A DNA stretch of 64,000 nucleotides from Clostridiales bacterium (GTDB lineage: Bacteria; Acidobacteriota; Aminicenantia; Aminicenantales; UBA8522): assembly GCA_029907205.1 (NCBI GenBank), contig JARYMI010000013.1:1-64000 (forward strand). Reading direction: 5' to 3'. The notes under the pieces are model-generated. The model was not told where the DNA came from. It did not search any database and saw only the letters and a list, made by a program, of their open reading frames with translations. The position numbers and the translations under genes were made by a program. This document shows, piece after piece, positions 26,317 to 35,950 of the stretch (position 1 is its first letter; every line of letters begins with the position of its first letter).

Positions 26317-27927
26317 TTAATCGCTTTCTAACCGCTTAAGAATCTTGCCGGGGAGTTTACCCGTGTGGGCTCCCCTATCGATGACCATTTCACCGTTGAC
26401 AAAGACATACGCCAACCCCTGGCTGTACTGATGAGGCTGAGAATAGGTCGCTCTGTCCTCGAATGATTCAAAATCAAAGATGGTGATATCGGCAAACGTC
26501 CCTTCCTTGATCATGCCCCTATCTTTGAGGCGAAGAACCTGAGCCGGCAGAGACGTCATTTTGCGCACGGCATCTTCAAGGGTGATGATGTGTTTTTCCC
26601 GAACATACCGGCTGATGACCCTGGGAAAAGTCCCGTAACTCCGGGGATGGGGAACTCCCTTCCCGACTACCTGAATCCCTCCATCGGAGCCGTGCATGAC
26701 ATAGGGCAAGCGCATCAGGTTTTCGACATCTTTTTCATCCATCTGGAAAAAGACACCCGAGGCTCCCCCGTTTTTTTCGACGTCGATAATGAGGTCGGCG
26801 CCAGCCTCAACGGTCGGTTGCTTTCCTTCAAGGAGAAGGATCTCCTTGAGATTTTTCCCCTCGTATTCAGGTTTATTGCTGAACCGGGCGATGAATATCA
26901 TGTCCAAGGGGTCAATCCCTTTGGTCGAAGTCAACCGCCTTTCGATGACATAATCTTTTATTCGTTCATAGGTCTTTTTATCCTCTAACCTCTCCAGAAA
27001 CTTATCCTTCCCCCCTTCAAAACACCAGTCGGGAAGGCTGCTCGTAAAACCAGAACTGGTCGCCGTGTACGGATACTGGTCGAGCACGACCTCAACACCC
27101 CTTTGCCTGGCTCTTTCGACAGGCAGGCAAATCCTATCAAGTTCATTCCAGACCGAATCATCGGCGAGTTTGATATGAGAAATGACGACCGGCATTTTGT
27201 TTGTTTCCCCCACGGCAATGGCTTCTTCGATGGCTTCTGTTATCTTCTTTCCCTGATCCCGGATGTGACTGGCGTAAAAGCCGCCGCAGCGCGCGGCCAC
27301 TGAAGCGAGCTCAACTATTTCTGCTGTTTTTGAATAGATGCCGGGAAGATAGGACAACCCGGTAGAAAACCCGAGCGCTCCTGCCTTCATCTCCTGTTCA
27401 ACCAGTGCTTTCATCTTTTCCATCTCTTCGGCTGTGGGGTCGGCCATTTTCATCGCCATGATTTCTTCCCGGACCGTATTATGACCGACGAGAACGCCGA
27501 AATTTAAAGATATCCCTTTATCTCCAATTTTTTTGAACAGCTCCTTCAGCGGGAAAGGATGGCCGCCGCAGTTGCCGCCGATGACGGTTGTAACTCCCTG
27601 GGTAATATAATTATCAACCCTGGGAATCTCGGCGATTTCCCGGTCGCAATGGGTATGGATGTCGATAAAACCGGGGCAGACAACAAGACCGCGGGCGTCG
27701 ATAACGACTTTTGCTTGGTCTTCCTCAAGAGCACCTATCTTTACAATCCGCTCCCCTCTTAGTGCAACATCAGCTTTAAACCATGGATTCCCTGAGCCGT
27801 CCAGAAGGAATCCCCCTTTGATTAAGACATCATAGGGCTTTTTTGCCGCCGTGCAGCCAAGGATAATAAGAATCATAAGAATCGTGAATAGAACGACAGA
27901 CAAAAACAGACTCTTCCTCTTGGCCAT
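26317..27927 (-). CDS. N-acyl-D-amino-acid deacylase family amidohydrolase, lipoprotein
   Basis: A 536-residue amidohydrolase. Residues 1-26 are a lipoprotein signal with a lipobox ending ILGC, so it is anchored to a membrane facing the periplasm. The metal motif HTHCD is in PGFIDIHTHCD (about 97-107), a glycine-rich GVTTVIGGNCGG follows, and histidines in ASHIRDQG and VISHIKLAD complete the site. D-aminoacylases release D-amino acids from N-acyl forms; related members act on dipeptides, so the precise substrate is open. The start at 27927 was chosen for its GGAG site and the lipoprotein signal. Confidence 0.9.
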   Translation of the reverse strand: MAKRKSLFLSVVLFTILMILIILGCTAAKKPYDVLIKGGFLLDGSGNPWFKADVALRGERIVKIGALEEDQAKVVIDARGLVVCPGFIDIHTHCDREIAEIPRVDNYITQGVTTVIGGNCGGHPFPLKELFKKIGDKGISLNFGVLVGHNTVREEIMAMKMADPTAEEMEKMKALVEQEMKAGALGFSTGLSYLPGIYSKTAEIVELASVAARCGGFYASHIRDQGKKITEAIEEAIAVGETNKMPVVISHIKLADDSVWNELDRICLPVERARQRGVEVVLDQYPYTATSSGFTSSLPDWCFEGGKDKFLERLEDKKTYERIKDYVIERRLTSTKGIDPLDMIFIARFSNKPEYEGKNLKEILLLEGKQPTVEAGADLIIDVEKNGGASGVFFQMDEKDVENLMRLPYVMHGSDGGIQVVGKGVPHPRSYGTFPRVISRYVREKHIITLEDAVRKMTSLPAQVLRLKDRGMIKEGTFADITIFDFESFEDRATYSQPHQYSQGLAYVFVNGEMVIDRGAHTGKLPGKILKRLESD

Positions 27928-27962
27928 CTTTTTGCTCCTTTTAGTTAATTCCTTTAGCCAGA

Positions 27963-27992
27963 ATTTTAGGCAAAGGAGCAAACGTCTGTCAA
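27963..27992 (-). promoter_or_regulatory. Predicted promoter of the amidohydrolase gene
   Basis: On the minus strand TTGACA (27992-27987), 18 bases, TAAAAT (27968-27963). It lies back to back with the aldolase promoter, 18 bases apart. Confidence 0.55.
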
Positions 27993-28009
27993 TTTATGAA
28001 TGCGTCTCC

Positions 28010-28038
28010 TTGAAAAAAGCTCCCCGAGAGGCTAAAAT
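28010..28038 (+). promoter_or_regulatory. Predicted promoter of the aldolase gene, very close to its start codon
   Basis: TTGAAA (28010-28015), 17 bases, TAAAAT (28033-28038). The ATG begins at 28045, six bases after the -10 box, and there is no purine-rich ribosome binding site before it. The transcript is probably leaderless or nearly so. Confidence 0.6.
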
Positions 28039-28044
28039 GTCGAC

Positions 28045-28992
28045 ATGATTAAAGAGATTGAAGAAAAGATAGCCCGCAAGGAAAGGGTCGAAAAATTCAG
28101 CCTCGACCTTGATTACTTGACCACGGGCGAACGCCGGCGGCTGCACGAACTCATGTACGCTCACGGCCCGGGAAACGGAAAGATGATGCTTCTTCCCATC
28201 GACCAGGGACTGGAGCATGGACCTCGCGACTTCTTTCCCAACCCTGCAAGCACCGACCTGGAGTTCCAGCTGACCCTGGCGCTTGAAGCCAATTACTCCG
28301 GTATTGTCTGCCACATCGGCCTGGCTGAAAAGCATCTCCGCCGATACGCTGGCCGCGTCCCCCTCGTCCTCAAAATCAACGGCAAGACCTCAATTCCGCC
28401 CGATGACCTGCCCTTCTCTCCCCTGGACGCCAGCGTGGAGGATGCCATCAGGCTTGGCGCGGACGCTGTTGGGTACACCCTCTACGTCGGCTCACCGATG
28501 GAAGCCGATGATATCGCCCAGTTCACTGAAGTCAGGCAGGAATGCCGAAAATATGGGATTCCGTTGATCATGTGGGCCTATCCCCGCGGCCCTCATGCCG
28601 AAACGCGGGGAGGAGGCCGGGACTCCCTGGCTATGGTCGATTATGCGGCGCGGGTGGCAAACGAGATTGGCGCTACGCTCGCCAAGGTCAACCTTCCAGT
28701 TCCTCCAAAGGGCGGAAGCTACGACCCGCAGAGTCCTTTTAAGGCTTATAACGCGTTCAAGGACATCTCCGAAGAAGAGGCTCTGAGGATGGTCATCCAA
28801 TCAGCCGGACGAACAGGAGTTCTTCTTTCTGGAGGCAGCAAGCTCAGCGACGAAGACCTTTTCCAGAAGGTGCGGCTGAGCCTTGAGGCCGGGGTCGACG
28901 GCCTGATCTTCGGCCGGAATATGTGGCAGCGCAAGTACGATGACGCCCTGAAGCTCAGCCGGGAAATAATCGAGATCATAAGAAAATACTGA
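28045..28992 (+). CDS. Class I fructose-bisphosphate aldolase, archaeal/DhnA type
   Basis: A 315-residue TIM-barrel aldolase of the DeoC/LacD/DhnA superfamily (COG1830), as in archaea and as FbaB in Escherichia coli. LLPIDQGLEHGP (49-60) is the family signature; K214 in LAKVNLP is a candidate Schiff-base lysine, and LLSGGSKLSDED and LIFGRNMWQR bind phosphate. It cleaves fructose 1,6-bisphosphate in glycolysis or gluconeogenesis in the cytoplasm. No class II aldolase is in view. It converges on mnmA with a seven-base gap. Confidence 0.92.
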   Translation: MIKEIEEKIARKERVEKFSLDLDYLTTGERRRLHELMYAHGPGNGKMMLLPIDQGLEHGPRDFFPNPASTDLEFQLTLALEANYSGIVCHIGLAEKHLRRYAGRVPLVLKINGKTSIPPDDLPFSPLDASVEDAIRLGADAVGYTLYVGSPMEADDIAQFTEVRQECRKYGIPLIMWAYPRGPHAETRGGGRDSLAMVDYAARVANEIGATLAKVNLPVPPKGGSYDPQSPFKAYNAFKDISEEEALRMVIQSAGRTGVLLSGGSKLSDEDLFQKVRLSLEAGVDGLIFGRNMWQRKYDDALKLSREIIEIIRKY

Positions 28993-28999
28993 AAAACGC

Positions 29000-30109
29000 C
29001 TAACGTAAAACCTGGTCAATGATTCCTCCCCCAAGGACCTCATCCCGTTTGTAGAAGACAACAGACTGTCCTGGGGTGATGGCCCGTTGCGGTTTCTCAA
29101 ACTCGACAACGACTTTCTGGGCGGAAAAAGGAACAACGCGCGCATCTGCTTCTTTGTGCTTATAGCGTATTTTCGCCTTTACCCTGACCGGCTCATCGAG
29201 TTCCCTTCCGGAAATCCAGTTGACTCGTGTCGCCAGAAGCTTCTGGCAGGAAAGGTCATCGTTGGTGCCGACGACGATGGCGTGATCGGCTGCGTTAATC
29301 GAGACCACATAAAGAGGATGGGGCGAAGCTATGCCCAGGCCGCGGCGCTGTCCGACAGTGAAATGGATAATCCCCTGGTGTTCTCCTAAAATTTGGCCGC
29401 TTACATCTCGAATGGGGCCGGGGACAAAGGCTTCAGGAATCCGATCCTTCAAGAAATCAGGGTAACGGCCGCGGGGGACAAAACAAACTTCCTGGCTTTC
29501 AGGCCGGCTTGCCACCGGAAGCGACCGCTTTCTGGCTTCCTCTCTGACCTGCCTTTTGGTCAAGCTTCCCACAGGCATCAAGACGCGAGCGAGTTGGGCC
29601 TGGGTGAGAGGGTAGAGAAAGTAGGATTGGTCCTTGAAGCTATCCTCCCCCTTTTTAAGGTGAAAGCGCTGCCTGGACCTGTCCTGCGTCACGCGGGCGT
29701 GATGCCCTGTGGCTACAAACTGCGCCCCCAGTCTCGCGGCCCTTTCTAAGAGCAGCTTGAACTTGATGTGCTCATTGCAGCGGATGCAAGGGTTGGGGGT
29801 TCGGCCTCGCTGGTACTCATGGCAAAAATCCCTGATGACCGTCTCCTCGAAGGCACGACGAAAATCAGCCACAAAATGCGGAATACCGAGCTTCCGGGCA
29901 ACTTCGTGGGCGTCTTCGGCTGCTTTCCAGCCGCAGCAGCTCTTCAGCTCCTCAGACCGGCAGAGGCCGCCGGGGAGGGAATAGAGGTTCATGGTCAGGC
30001 CGACGACATCATACCCCTTGTCGACAATAAGCGCTGCGGCTACCGCTGAGTCCACACCGCCGCTCATGGCCACGGCGACTTTTGGGCGTCCCCTCATAGA
30101 CCTCTTCAC
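29000..30109 (-). CDS. mnmA: tRNA-specific 2-thiouridylase
   Basis: A 369-residue enzyme that thiolates U34 of Glu, Gln and Lys tRNAs using sulphur relayed from a cysteine desulphurase. The PP-loop SGGVDSAVA (16-24) binds ATP; the catalytic cysteines are C108 in TPNPCIRCN and C209 in SQEVCF. tRNA-contact motifs ATGHHARV and DQSYFLY are intact. Length is normal. The start may be the ATG at 30109 or the one four codons on. Confidence 0.95.
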   Translation of the reverse strand: MKRSMRGRPKVAVAMSGGVDSAVAAALIVDKGYDVVGLTMNLYSLPGGLCRSEELKSCCGWKAAEDAHEVARKLGIPHFVADFRRAFEETVIRDFCHEYQRGRTPNPCIRCNEHIKFKLLLERAARLGAQFVATGHHARVTQDRSRQRFHLKKGEDSFKDQSYFLYPLTQAQLARVLMPVGSLTKRQVREEARKRSLPVASRPESQEVCFVPRGRYPDFLKDRIPEAFVPGPIRDVSGQILGEHQGIIHFTVGQRRGLGIASPHPLYVVSINAADHAIVVGTNDDLSCQKLLATRVNWISGRELDEPVRVKAKIRYKHKEADARVVPFSAQKVVVEFEKPQRAITPGQSVVFYKRDEVLGGGIIDQVLR

Positions 30110-30188
30110 GACAAGCCTTAGGATATCATAGGGGGCTAAGCAGGAAAAGAGCTTGTTTCCCGGAGGGGAGGGAACGGGAAGATTTTCA

Positions 30189-30217
30189 TTGACTTATAAG
30201 CGAAAAATTGGTATAAA
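30189..30217 (+). promoter_or_regulatory. Predicted promoter of the beta-barrel protein gene
   Basis: TTGACT (30189-30194), 17 bases, TATAAA (30212-30217), followed by GGGGAGGA and the ATG at 30248. Confidence 0.65.
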
Positions 30218-30247
30218 GGTAAAAGATTCTATCCGGGGAGGAAGCGG

Positions 30248-31126
30248 ATGAAGAAGCAAGGGTATGTATTTATCTTAGTTTCATTTCTGGCGGTTGGAAT
30301 GCCCGTTTCTGCATTCTCGCAGCAAACTGACTACTGGTCAGCGAAAAGGCTCGAGTTCAGCACAGCCGTCAGCTACGAATTCTCCCTTCTGGAAACGTCC
30401 TATTTTCATCAATACTCGCCTCCATTCCTGTCAGGCCCTTACAAGAGCAACGCCGAGCAAACGATCTATCTTAACGGGAAACAAAGCTGGGGGTTAAGTG
30501 CGGCCATATCTTATTTCCCTTTAAGAAAATTAGGCCTTCAGCTCCAATTTGAGTATGGGAAACCGCGGATAGAAGGTACAAACACGGCTTATGATATCCT
30601 CCTCAACTACGCCATCGGCAGTTTTGCCGGCAGCCCGCCTTATCCCTATATTTTTGAAAAGAGTTATGACTGGCCTAACACGGAAGGGTATCTCACTCAG
30701 GTCTGCCTGAGTTTAAACGCCCTGGTCAGATTCCCCTTCTCGGAAAGAGTGGCTCTTTACATTTCAGGAGGTCCCACCTATTTCCGGACAAGCGGCGAGG
30801 GAGTCGGCGTGACCTATTCAAAATTCTGGATAGAAGAAGGCTACTTCGTTGGCGAAACGTATCAGATGAAATTTAAATTCGGGCCGATAAACAAGCTGGG
30901 CCTCAATATCGGCGCCGAACTCAATTGGGTTCTTTTCAGCAACGTCAGCCTGGCCATAGACATGCGCTTCTATGGGACGCCCAAGGAATCTCCCCGTCTG
31001 CAGATTCAGCGCAACGAAATGCTCGCCGACTCTATCGATGAGGTTAGGAAAACCATGAACCTCCACGATATCGACATCAACCCCTCTTTTTACCGGGCTC
31101 ATGTGGGGTTAAAGTATCTTTTCTAA
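30248..31126 (+). CDS. Outer-membrane beta-barrel protein, function unknown
   Basis: A 292-residue exported protein: signal peptide 1-24 (cut after SAFSQ), then alternating hydrophobic strands with aromatic girdles, many Tyr and Phe, and a C-terminal strand ending HVGLKYLF with a terminal Phe, as needed for BAM-dependent insertion. I do not recognise the family; it resembles small OmpA-like or OmpW-like barrels in size. It is a single-gene unit, and its last 50 bases overlap the convergent small protein of the copper locus. Confidence 0.8.
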   Translation: MKKQGYVFILVSFLAVGMPVSAFSQQTDYWSAKRLEFSTAVSYEFSLLETSYFHQYSPPFLSGPYKSNAEQTIYLNGKQSWGLSAAISYFPLRKLGLQLQFEYGKPRIEGTNTAYDILLNYAIGSFAGSPPYPYIFEKSYDWPNTEGYLTQVCLSLNALVRFPFSERVALYISGGPTYFRTSGEGVGVTYSKFWIEEGYFVGETYQMKFKFGPINKLGLNIGAELNWVLFSNVSLAIDMRFYGTPKESPRLQIQRNEMLADSIDEVRKTMNLHDIDINPSFYRAHVGLKYLF

Positions 31127-31271
31127 TCCGGGCTTTATCAGACTTGCCTTTCTCTTTTCCGGGTCTTCGAGGGCGAAGAACTCTGGCTTTTCGCCGGGAG
31201 AAAAAGAAATACCAGTTGACCAGGACGATGAGGAGCAGTCCGGCAGCGGTCACGGCGATTTTAGTTAGCAT
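31077..31271 (-). CDS. Small single-pass membrane protein downstream of copA
   Basis: A 64-residue protein with one membrane segment (about 5-25, ending NWYFFFSRRK) and a very basic tail. A head of this kind is, from memory, common on cupredoxin-domain proteins encoded after copper ATPases; here the cupredoxin domain is missing and only a Lys/Arg-rich tail remains. The gene starts 19 bases after the copA stop, which suggests co-transcription. It overlaps the convergent barrel gene by 50 bases. It may be a genuine small protein or a truncated remnant. Confidence 0.5.
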   Translation of the reverse strand: MLTKIAVTAAGLLLIVLVNWYFFFSRRKARVLRPRRPGKEKGKSDKARIRKDTLTPHEPGKKRG

Positions 31272-31290
31272 AATAGTCTTTCTCTTTCCT

Positions 31291-33735
31291 TCATAACTTC
31301 GCTCTCCGCAGCCGCAGGGAATTGGAGACGACGGAGACCGAGCTGAAGGCCATGGCGGCCGAGGCAACGATCGGGCTGAGCAGGAGTCCGAAAAAGGGAT
31401 AGAGGACTCCAGCCGCGACCGGAATTCCCACGACATTGTAGAAAAAGGCCCAGAATAGGTTCTGTTTGATGACTCGAATGGTCTTCTTGCTCAGGATCAC
31501 GGCTGAGGCGACGGCCCTGAGGTCACCGCCGATGAGGGTAATGTCCGAGGCCTCCATAGCTACATCCGTCCCCGTGCCGATAGCCAAGCCGACGTCAGCC
31601 TGAGCCAAGGCCGGCGCGTCGTTGATCCCATCGCCGACCATGGCGACTTTGCGGCCAGACTCCTGGATTTCTCTGATTCTGCTGACTTTATCCCCGGGCA
31701 AAACCTCAGAGATGACCTTCTGGATCCCAGCTTTTTTGCCGATGGCCTCAGCCGTTTTCCTGTGGTCGCCGGTAAGCATGATGACCTCGAGCCCAAGCTC
31801 CTTGAGCCTGGTTACAGCCTCAACCGAATGGTCTTTGAGGACATCGGCGATGGCGATGATCGCCGCCGGGTTTCCACCGACGGCCGCAAACACGACCGTC
31901 TTTCCTTCCTCTGACAGAGCCTCAACCCCATCTTTCCATAAGCCGAAATCGATCCCCAGGCCAGCCATCAGCCTGGCGTTTCCGATGCTCACCTTTCTTC
32001 CTCCGACTCTGGCCTCAATTCCGTGACCCTCGATAGCCTGGAATTCAGCCGGCTCATCCAGGCTTAAGCCTTTCTCACGGGCTTTTCTCACGATGGCCTC
32101 TCCTAGGGGATGCTCCGAAGGTTTTTCAGCCGCGGCAGCAAGAGCAAGGACATCCTCCTCTTCGAAACCGTCGAGTGAGATAATATCGGTGACCTCGGGT
32201 TCTCCTTTTGTCAACGTGCCTGTTTTATCGAAAACGATTGTATCGACCTTGTGGACAGTCTCCAAGCTCTCTCCGCCCTTGATGAGAATGCCGTTTTCCG
32301 CTCCCTTTCCCGTCCCGACCATAACAGCTGTGGGAGTTGCCAATCCCAAAGCGCAGGGGCAGGCGATGATCAGGACGGCCACAAAGTTGAGCAGCGCAAA
32401 AGTCAGCGATGGCGAGGGCCCAAAATCAAACCAGATGACAAAGGTGGCGATGGCGATGGAAATAACGACCGGAACGAAATAGCCCGCGATGATGTCGGCC
32501 AGCCTCTGGATGGGCGCTTTTGAGCCCTGAGCATCCTCCACGAGCCGGATGATCTGAGCCAGGGTTGTGTCCTTTCCGACTTTAGTCGCCCTGAAGCGAA
32601 AACTCCCTGTCTTGTTCAGAGTGGCACCGATGACCTCATTCCCAGGCGCTTTGCTCGCGGGCAGGCTCTCACCGGTGATCATCGACTCGTCAACCGAAGA
32701 GCGGCCTTCCTCGACGACCCCGTCAACCGGGATTCGCTCGCCCGGTCTGACCACGACGAGGTCCCCGACCCGGACTTCTTCAACGGGAATATCCACCTCT
32801 CCTTCTTCTCTCAGGACCCGGGCCAGCCTGGGTTGCAGCCCTGCCAGTTTCTTGATGGCCTCCGAGGCCCGGCCTTTGGCCCTGGCCTCAAGCCAGCGGC
32901 CAAAAAGGATCAGGGCGATAATAAAGGCCGAGGTGTCGAAATAGACCTCCGGTTTGATGCCGGCCTTCTCGAAAAAAGAAGGAAAGAGCGTGGCCGCGGC
33001 GCTGTAAAAATAGGCGGCCAGGGTGCCGACAGCGATGAGCGTGTTCATGTCGGCGTTGCGGCGCCGGAACGACTTCCAGGCTCCCCTGAGGAAGGGCCAG
33101 CCGATGAGAAACTGGACCGGTGTCGCCAGCAACCAGAGGACGAAGAAATTCTGGAGAAAAGCGGGAACCCAGGGAAACCAGTGCCGCATGCTCCCGAGAA
33201 AAATAATGACGGCCAGAATGAGCCCGGAGATGAACCTGGCTTTCAACTCTCGGGCCTCCTTTTTTCGGAGGGCTTGTTCAAGGTCCACTTTTTCTTTTTC
33301 GCCAGCAATTTCGAGGACTCTGTAGCCAGTCTCTTCAACCGTCCGTTTGATCTCAGCCAGGTTCGTTACAGACGGCAGGTACTCCACCCTCACCTGCCCC
33401 GTGGCCAGGTTGACGGACGCTTTGACTACCGCCCGGAGCCCGAGAAGAGCCTTCTCGACTTTCTGGACGCAGGAAGCGCAGACAATGCCCTCAAGCATGA
33501 GATCGGCTGCGGCTGTTCCGACATCATAGCCGCTCTCCCTTATGGCAGCCACGAAATCTTCGGCTCTGACCATCCTTGGATCAAAAACGACCGTTGCCTT
33601 GGACGTTGCAAAGTTAACTTCGGCTTTCTCCACTCCCTCGAGGCGGCTCAGGGCTTTCTGGATGTTCGCGGCGCAGCCGGCACAGCTCATCCCGCGGACC
33701 GGCAGGTCTATCCGTTCATGTCCTACTTCAGCCAT
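31291..33735 (-). CDS. copA: Copper-exporting P1B-type ATPase
   Basis: An 814-residue Cu+ pump. Two N-terminal HMA domains carry GMSCAGC (C18, C21) and GIVCASC (C86, C89); eight membrane segments follow, with CPC at 459-461 in the sixth. The phosphorylation site DKTGTLT (near 500), the TGES actuator loop and GDGINDAP are all intact. It exports Cu+ from the cytoplasm using ATP. No CopZ, CsoR or CueR gene adjoins; regulation would act at the palindromic promoter upstream. Confidence 0.96.
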   Translation of the reverse strand: MAEVGHERIDLPVRGMSCAGCAANIQKALSRLEGVEKAEVNFATSKATVVFDPRMVRAEDFVAAIRESGYDVGTAAADLMLEGIVCASCVQKVEKALLGLRAVVKASVNLATGQVRVEYLPSVTNLAEIKRTVEETGYRVLEIAGEKEKVDLEQALRKKEARELKARFISGLILAVIIFLGSMRHWFPWVPAFLQNFFVLWLLATPVQFLIGWPFLRGAWKSFRRRNADMNTLIAVGTLAAYFYSAAATLFPSFFEKAGIKPEVYFDTSAFIIALILFGRWLEARAKGRASEAIKKLAGLQPRLARVLREEGEVDIPVEEVRVGDLVVVRPGERIPVDGVVEEGRSSVDESMITGESLPASKAPGNEVIGATLNKTGSFRFRATKVGKDTTLAQIIRLVEDAQGSKAPIQRLADIIAGYFVPVVISIAIATFVIWFDFGPSPSLTFALLNFVAVLIIACPCALGLATPTAVMVGTGKGAENGILIKGGESLETVHKVDTIVFDKTGTLTKGEPEVTDIISLDGFEEEDVLALAAAAEKPSEHPLGEAIVRKAREKGLSLDEPAEFQAIEGHGIEARVGGRKVSIGNARLMAGLGIDFGLWKDGVEALSEEGKTVVFAAVGGNPAAIIAIADVLKDHSVEAVTRLKELGLEVIMLTGDHRKTAEAIGKKAGIQKVISEVLPGDKVSRIREIQESGRKVAMVGDGINDAPALAQADVGLAIGTGTDVAMEASDITLIGGDLRAVASAVILSKKTIRVIKQNLFWAFFYNVVGIPVAAGVLYPFFGLLLSPIVASAAMAFSSVSVVSNSLRLRRAKL

Positions 33736-33744
33736 TTCCTATAT

Positions 33745-33772
33745 ATTCTATAGATTTTATAGGAATTGTCAA
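33745..33772 (-). promoter_or_regulatory. Predicted copA promoter with inverted repeat
   Basis: On the minus strand TTGACA (33772-33767), 16 bases, TAGAAT (33750-33745); the ATG is nine bases further on, so the leader is nearly absent. The region contains CCTATA and TATAGG in inverted orientation (33739-33764), a possible metalloregulator operator. Confidence 0.5.
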
Positions 33773-34025
33773 TTATGGCGCCGTTCTCTCTGCTTGTTGG
33801 AAATTGCCTCCTTTCCATCTTACCCTATCATCCCGCCCCCGGCCAAGCTTCTCTTTCCACCTGGCGTCAGAAGCAATCCAAAAACCGTGATCATCGCCGT
33901 CGGGATGTGAGCATGAGGGAGTGACTTCGAAGGTTTAGCCTTTAGGGAGCGATTTTTGAGGGAAACAGGCCTTACAGATCCATCTCACAACTCCAGAGAA
34001 AAAGTTCCTTCCCCTGGCGGCTGAT

Positions 34026-34055
34026 TTGCAACCCCGGCAGAGTTTGTGTTAGAAT
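34026..34055 (+). promoter_or_regulatory. Predicted promoter of the yebC-ruvCAB-queA operon
   Basis: TTGCAA (34026-34031), 18 bases, TAGAAT (34050-34055). A GAAGGAGA site and the ATG at 34085 follow. Confidence 0.55.
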
Positions 34056-34084
34056 TTTTTCGGGTAAGCCGAGAAGGAGAAAAC

Positions 34085-34834
34085 ATGTCAGGTCATTCGA
34101 AATGGCATTCTATCAAGCATAAAAAGGCGGCTGCAGACGCCAAACGCGGAAAGCTTTTCACCAAGATCATCCGCGAACTGAGCGTCGCGGCGCGAGAGGG
34201 CGGCGGAGACCCGGAAGCCAATCCCCGGCTGCGCAAGGCCATCCTCGACGCCAAAGCGGTCAACATGCCCGCCGATAACATCAAGAGAGCCATCATGAAG
34301 GGAACTGGCCAGCTCGAGGGCGCCTCGTACGAGGAGGTAAAGTACGAGGGTTACGGCCCTGGCGGGGTAGCCATCTTCGTCGAGGCCCTCTCGGACAACA
34401 AGAACCGGACCGTGTCTGAGCTCAGGCACATTTTCACCAAAAACGGCGGCCGGATCGGCGAATCGGGGTGCGTCTCCTGGATGTTCAAACGGAGGGGATA
34501 CATCGTCGTGGAAAAGGAGAAGGCGACTGAGGATAAGCTCCTCGAAATCGTCCTGGCCAGCGGCGCCGAGGACGTGAGGGATGACGGCAGCAACTTCGAA
34601 ATCATCACGCCTCCCGAGACGTATGACGGCGTCGTCGAAGCTCTCAAAGAGAACAGCGTTGAGATCGCCACCTCAAACCTCGGCTACATCCCCCAAAACT
34701 ACGTCAAGCTTGAGGGCAAACAGGCCCAGCAGCTTCTCCGGCTCATGGAAGAGCTCGAAGACCACGACGACGTCCAGCACGTCTGGGCGAACTTCGACAT
34801 CCCAGAAGAGGAAATCGCCAGTTTCTCGGCCTGA
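34085..34834 (+). CDS. yebC: YebC/PmpR family (TACO1-like) regulatory protein
   Basis: A 249-residue protein with the diagnostic start SGHSKWHSIKHKKA and full family length. Members are described as transcription regulators and, more recently, as ribosome-associated factors easing translation of proline stretches. The ATG at 34085 follows GAAGGAG; a frame starting 13 codons earlier lacks support. It leads the ruvCAB operon, a widespread arrangement. Confidence 0.95.
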   Translation: MSGHSKWHSIKHKKAAADAKRGKLFTKIIRELSVAAREGGGDPEANPRLRKAILDAKAVNMPADNIKRAIMKGTGQLEGASYEEVKYEGYGPGGVAIFVEALSDNKNRTVSELRHIFTKNGGRIGESGCVSWMFKRRGYIVVEKEKATEDKLLEIVLASGAEDVRDDGSNFEIITPPETYDGVVEALKENSVEIATSNLGYIPQNYVKLEGKQAQQLLRLMEELEDHDDVQHVWANFDIPEEEIASFSA

Positions 34835-34842
34835 AGTCATTC

Positions 34843-35340
34843 ATGAGGGTTCTTGGCATCGACCCCAGCAGCCAGTCCACAGGGTTCGGGATCATCGATT
34901 ACGACGAAGAGAGATGCAGTGTGCGGGCGTACGGAGCCATCAGGCCTTCCAGGCGCCTCCCCTTCCACAGGAAATTGAACGAGATTCGTGAGCGGCTGGA
35001 AGAGCTGATCGAGGCCCACAAGCCGGAGGAAGTCGCCGTCGAAAATCCCTTTTATGCCCGGAACATCAAGACCGCCATGACTCTCGGCCAAGTCAGAGGA
35101 GCTGTGCTTGTCGCAGTGGCCGCTCGCAATTGCGCTCTTTATGAATATTCGGCGCTGGAAATCAAGAAAGCTGTCACTGGGTACGGGCAGGCCGAAAAAA
35201 GGCAGGTTAACACGATGGTCAGGGCATTGCTTCATCTTAAGGACGACTCGGTTGGACAGGATGCCTCAGACGCCCTGGCCGCTGCTTATTGCCATCTCAA
35301 CACCCGGCTTTTCAATAAGAAACTCGAGGAGCAAGGGTAA
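34843..35340 (+). CDS. ruvC: Holliday junction resolvase RuvC
   Basis: A 165-residue endonuclease that cuts Holliday junctions symmetrically. The RNase H-fold catalytic acids are D7 (GIDPSS), E67 (AVENPF), D140 and D143 (GQDASDALA). It begins eight bases after yebC and works with RuvAB. Confidence 0.95.
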   Translation: MRVLGIDPSSQSTGFGIIDYDEERCSVRAYGAIRPSRRLPFHRKLNEIRERLEELIEAHKPEEVAVENPFYARNIKTAMTLGQVRGAVLVAVAARNCALYEYSALEIKKAVTGYGQAEKRQVNTMVRALLHLKDDSVGQDASDALAAAYCHLNTRLFNKKLEEQG

Positions 35341-35351
35341 GGGCAAAGACG

Positions 35352-35939
35352 ATGATCGGCCACCTCAAGGGAAAGCTCACCCAGAAAACTCCTCAATCCG
35401 TGGTCGTGGACATCGGCGGCGTCGGCTACTGCGCTTCGATCCCGCTTTCTACGTACTTTAAGCTCGGCGAAGAAAATAGTCTGGTGGAGCTCCACATCTA
35501 CACCCATCTCACAGATAACGCCCTCGCGCTCTTCGGGTTCTCGACGCACGAAGAGAAGGATCTCTTCCTGAAGCTGATCAATATCTCCGGCATCGGACCC
35601 CGGCTTGCTCTGAACGTCCTTTCCGGGATTGGCCCGGCCGAGCTCGAAGAGGCCGTCCAGCGGAGCGACATTGCCAGGATCACCATGATTCCCGGAATCG
35701 GCAAGAAGACAGCCATGAGGATAGCCCTGGAACTCCAGGAAAAGCTGGTCAGGAAGGGGAAGCCTGTTCTGCCTAGAATACCCAAAGAGAGAGAGGATCT
35801 CATCTCCGCCCTGATGAACCTGGGTTTCCGGAGGAAGGAAGTGGAAGAGGTCGTTGACCAGACGATCAGAACCCTCACCCCGGAAGCAGGTTTTGAAAAA
35901 CTCCTCAGAGAAAGCTTGAAACGGATGGCGAAGATTTGA
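35352..35939 (+). CDS. ruvA: Holliday junction branch-migration protein RuvA
   Basis: A 195-residue DNA-binding subunit. An OB fold (about 1-62), two helix-hairpin-helix motifs ([14 protein letters not shown] and [14 protein letters not shown]) and a C-terminal three-helix domain (about 147-195) that contacts RuvB are all present. Confidence 0.95.
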   Translation: MIGHLKGKLTQKTPQSVVVDIGGVGYCASIPLSTYFKLGEENSLVELHIYTHLTDNALALFGFSTHEEKDLFLKLINISGIGPRLALNVLSGIGPAELEEAVQRSDIARITMIPGIGKKTAMRIALELQEKLVRKGKPVLPRIPKEREDLISALMNLGFRRKEVEEVVDQTIRTLTPEAGFEKLLRESLKRMAKI

Positions 35940-35950
35940 AAGACAAGACC

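Larger units (their letters stand above)
33736..34084. other. Divergent intergenic region between copA and yebC
   Basis: The 349 bases hold the copA promoter (33745-33772, minus) and the yebC promoter (34026-34055, plus). The stretch between them (33775-34020) shows no gene, repeat or RNA that I can recognise. Confidence 0.5.
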
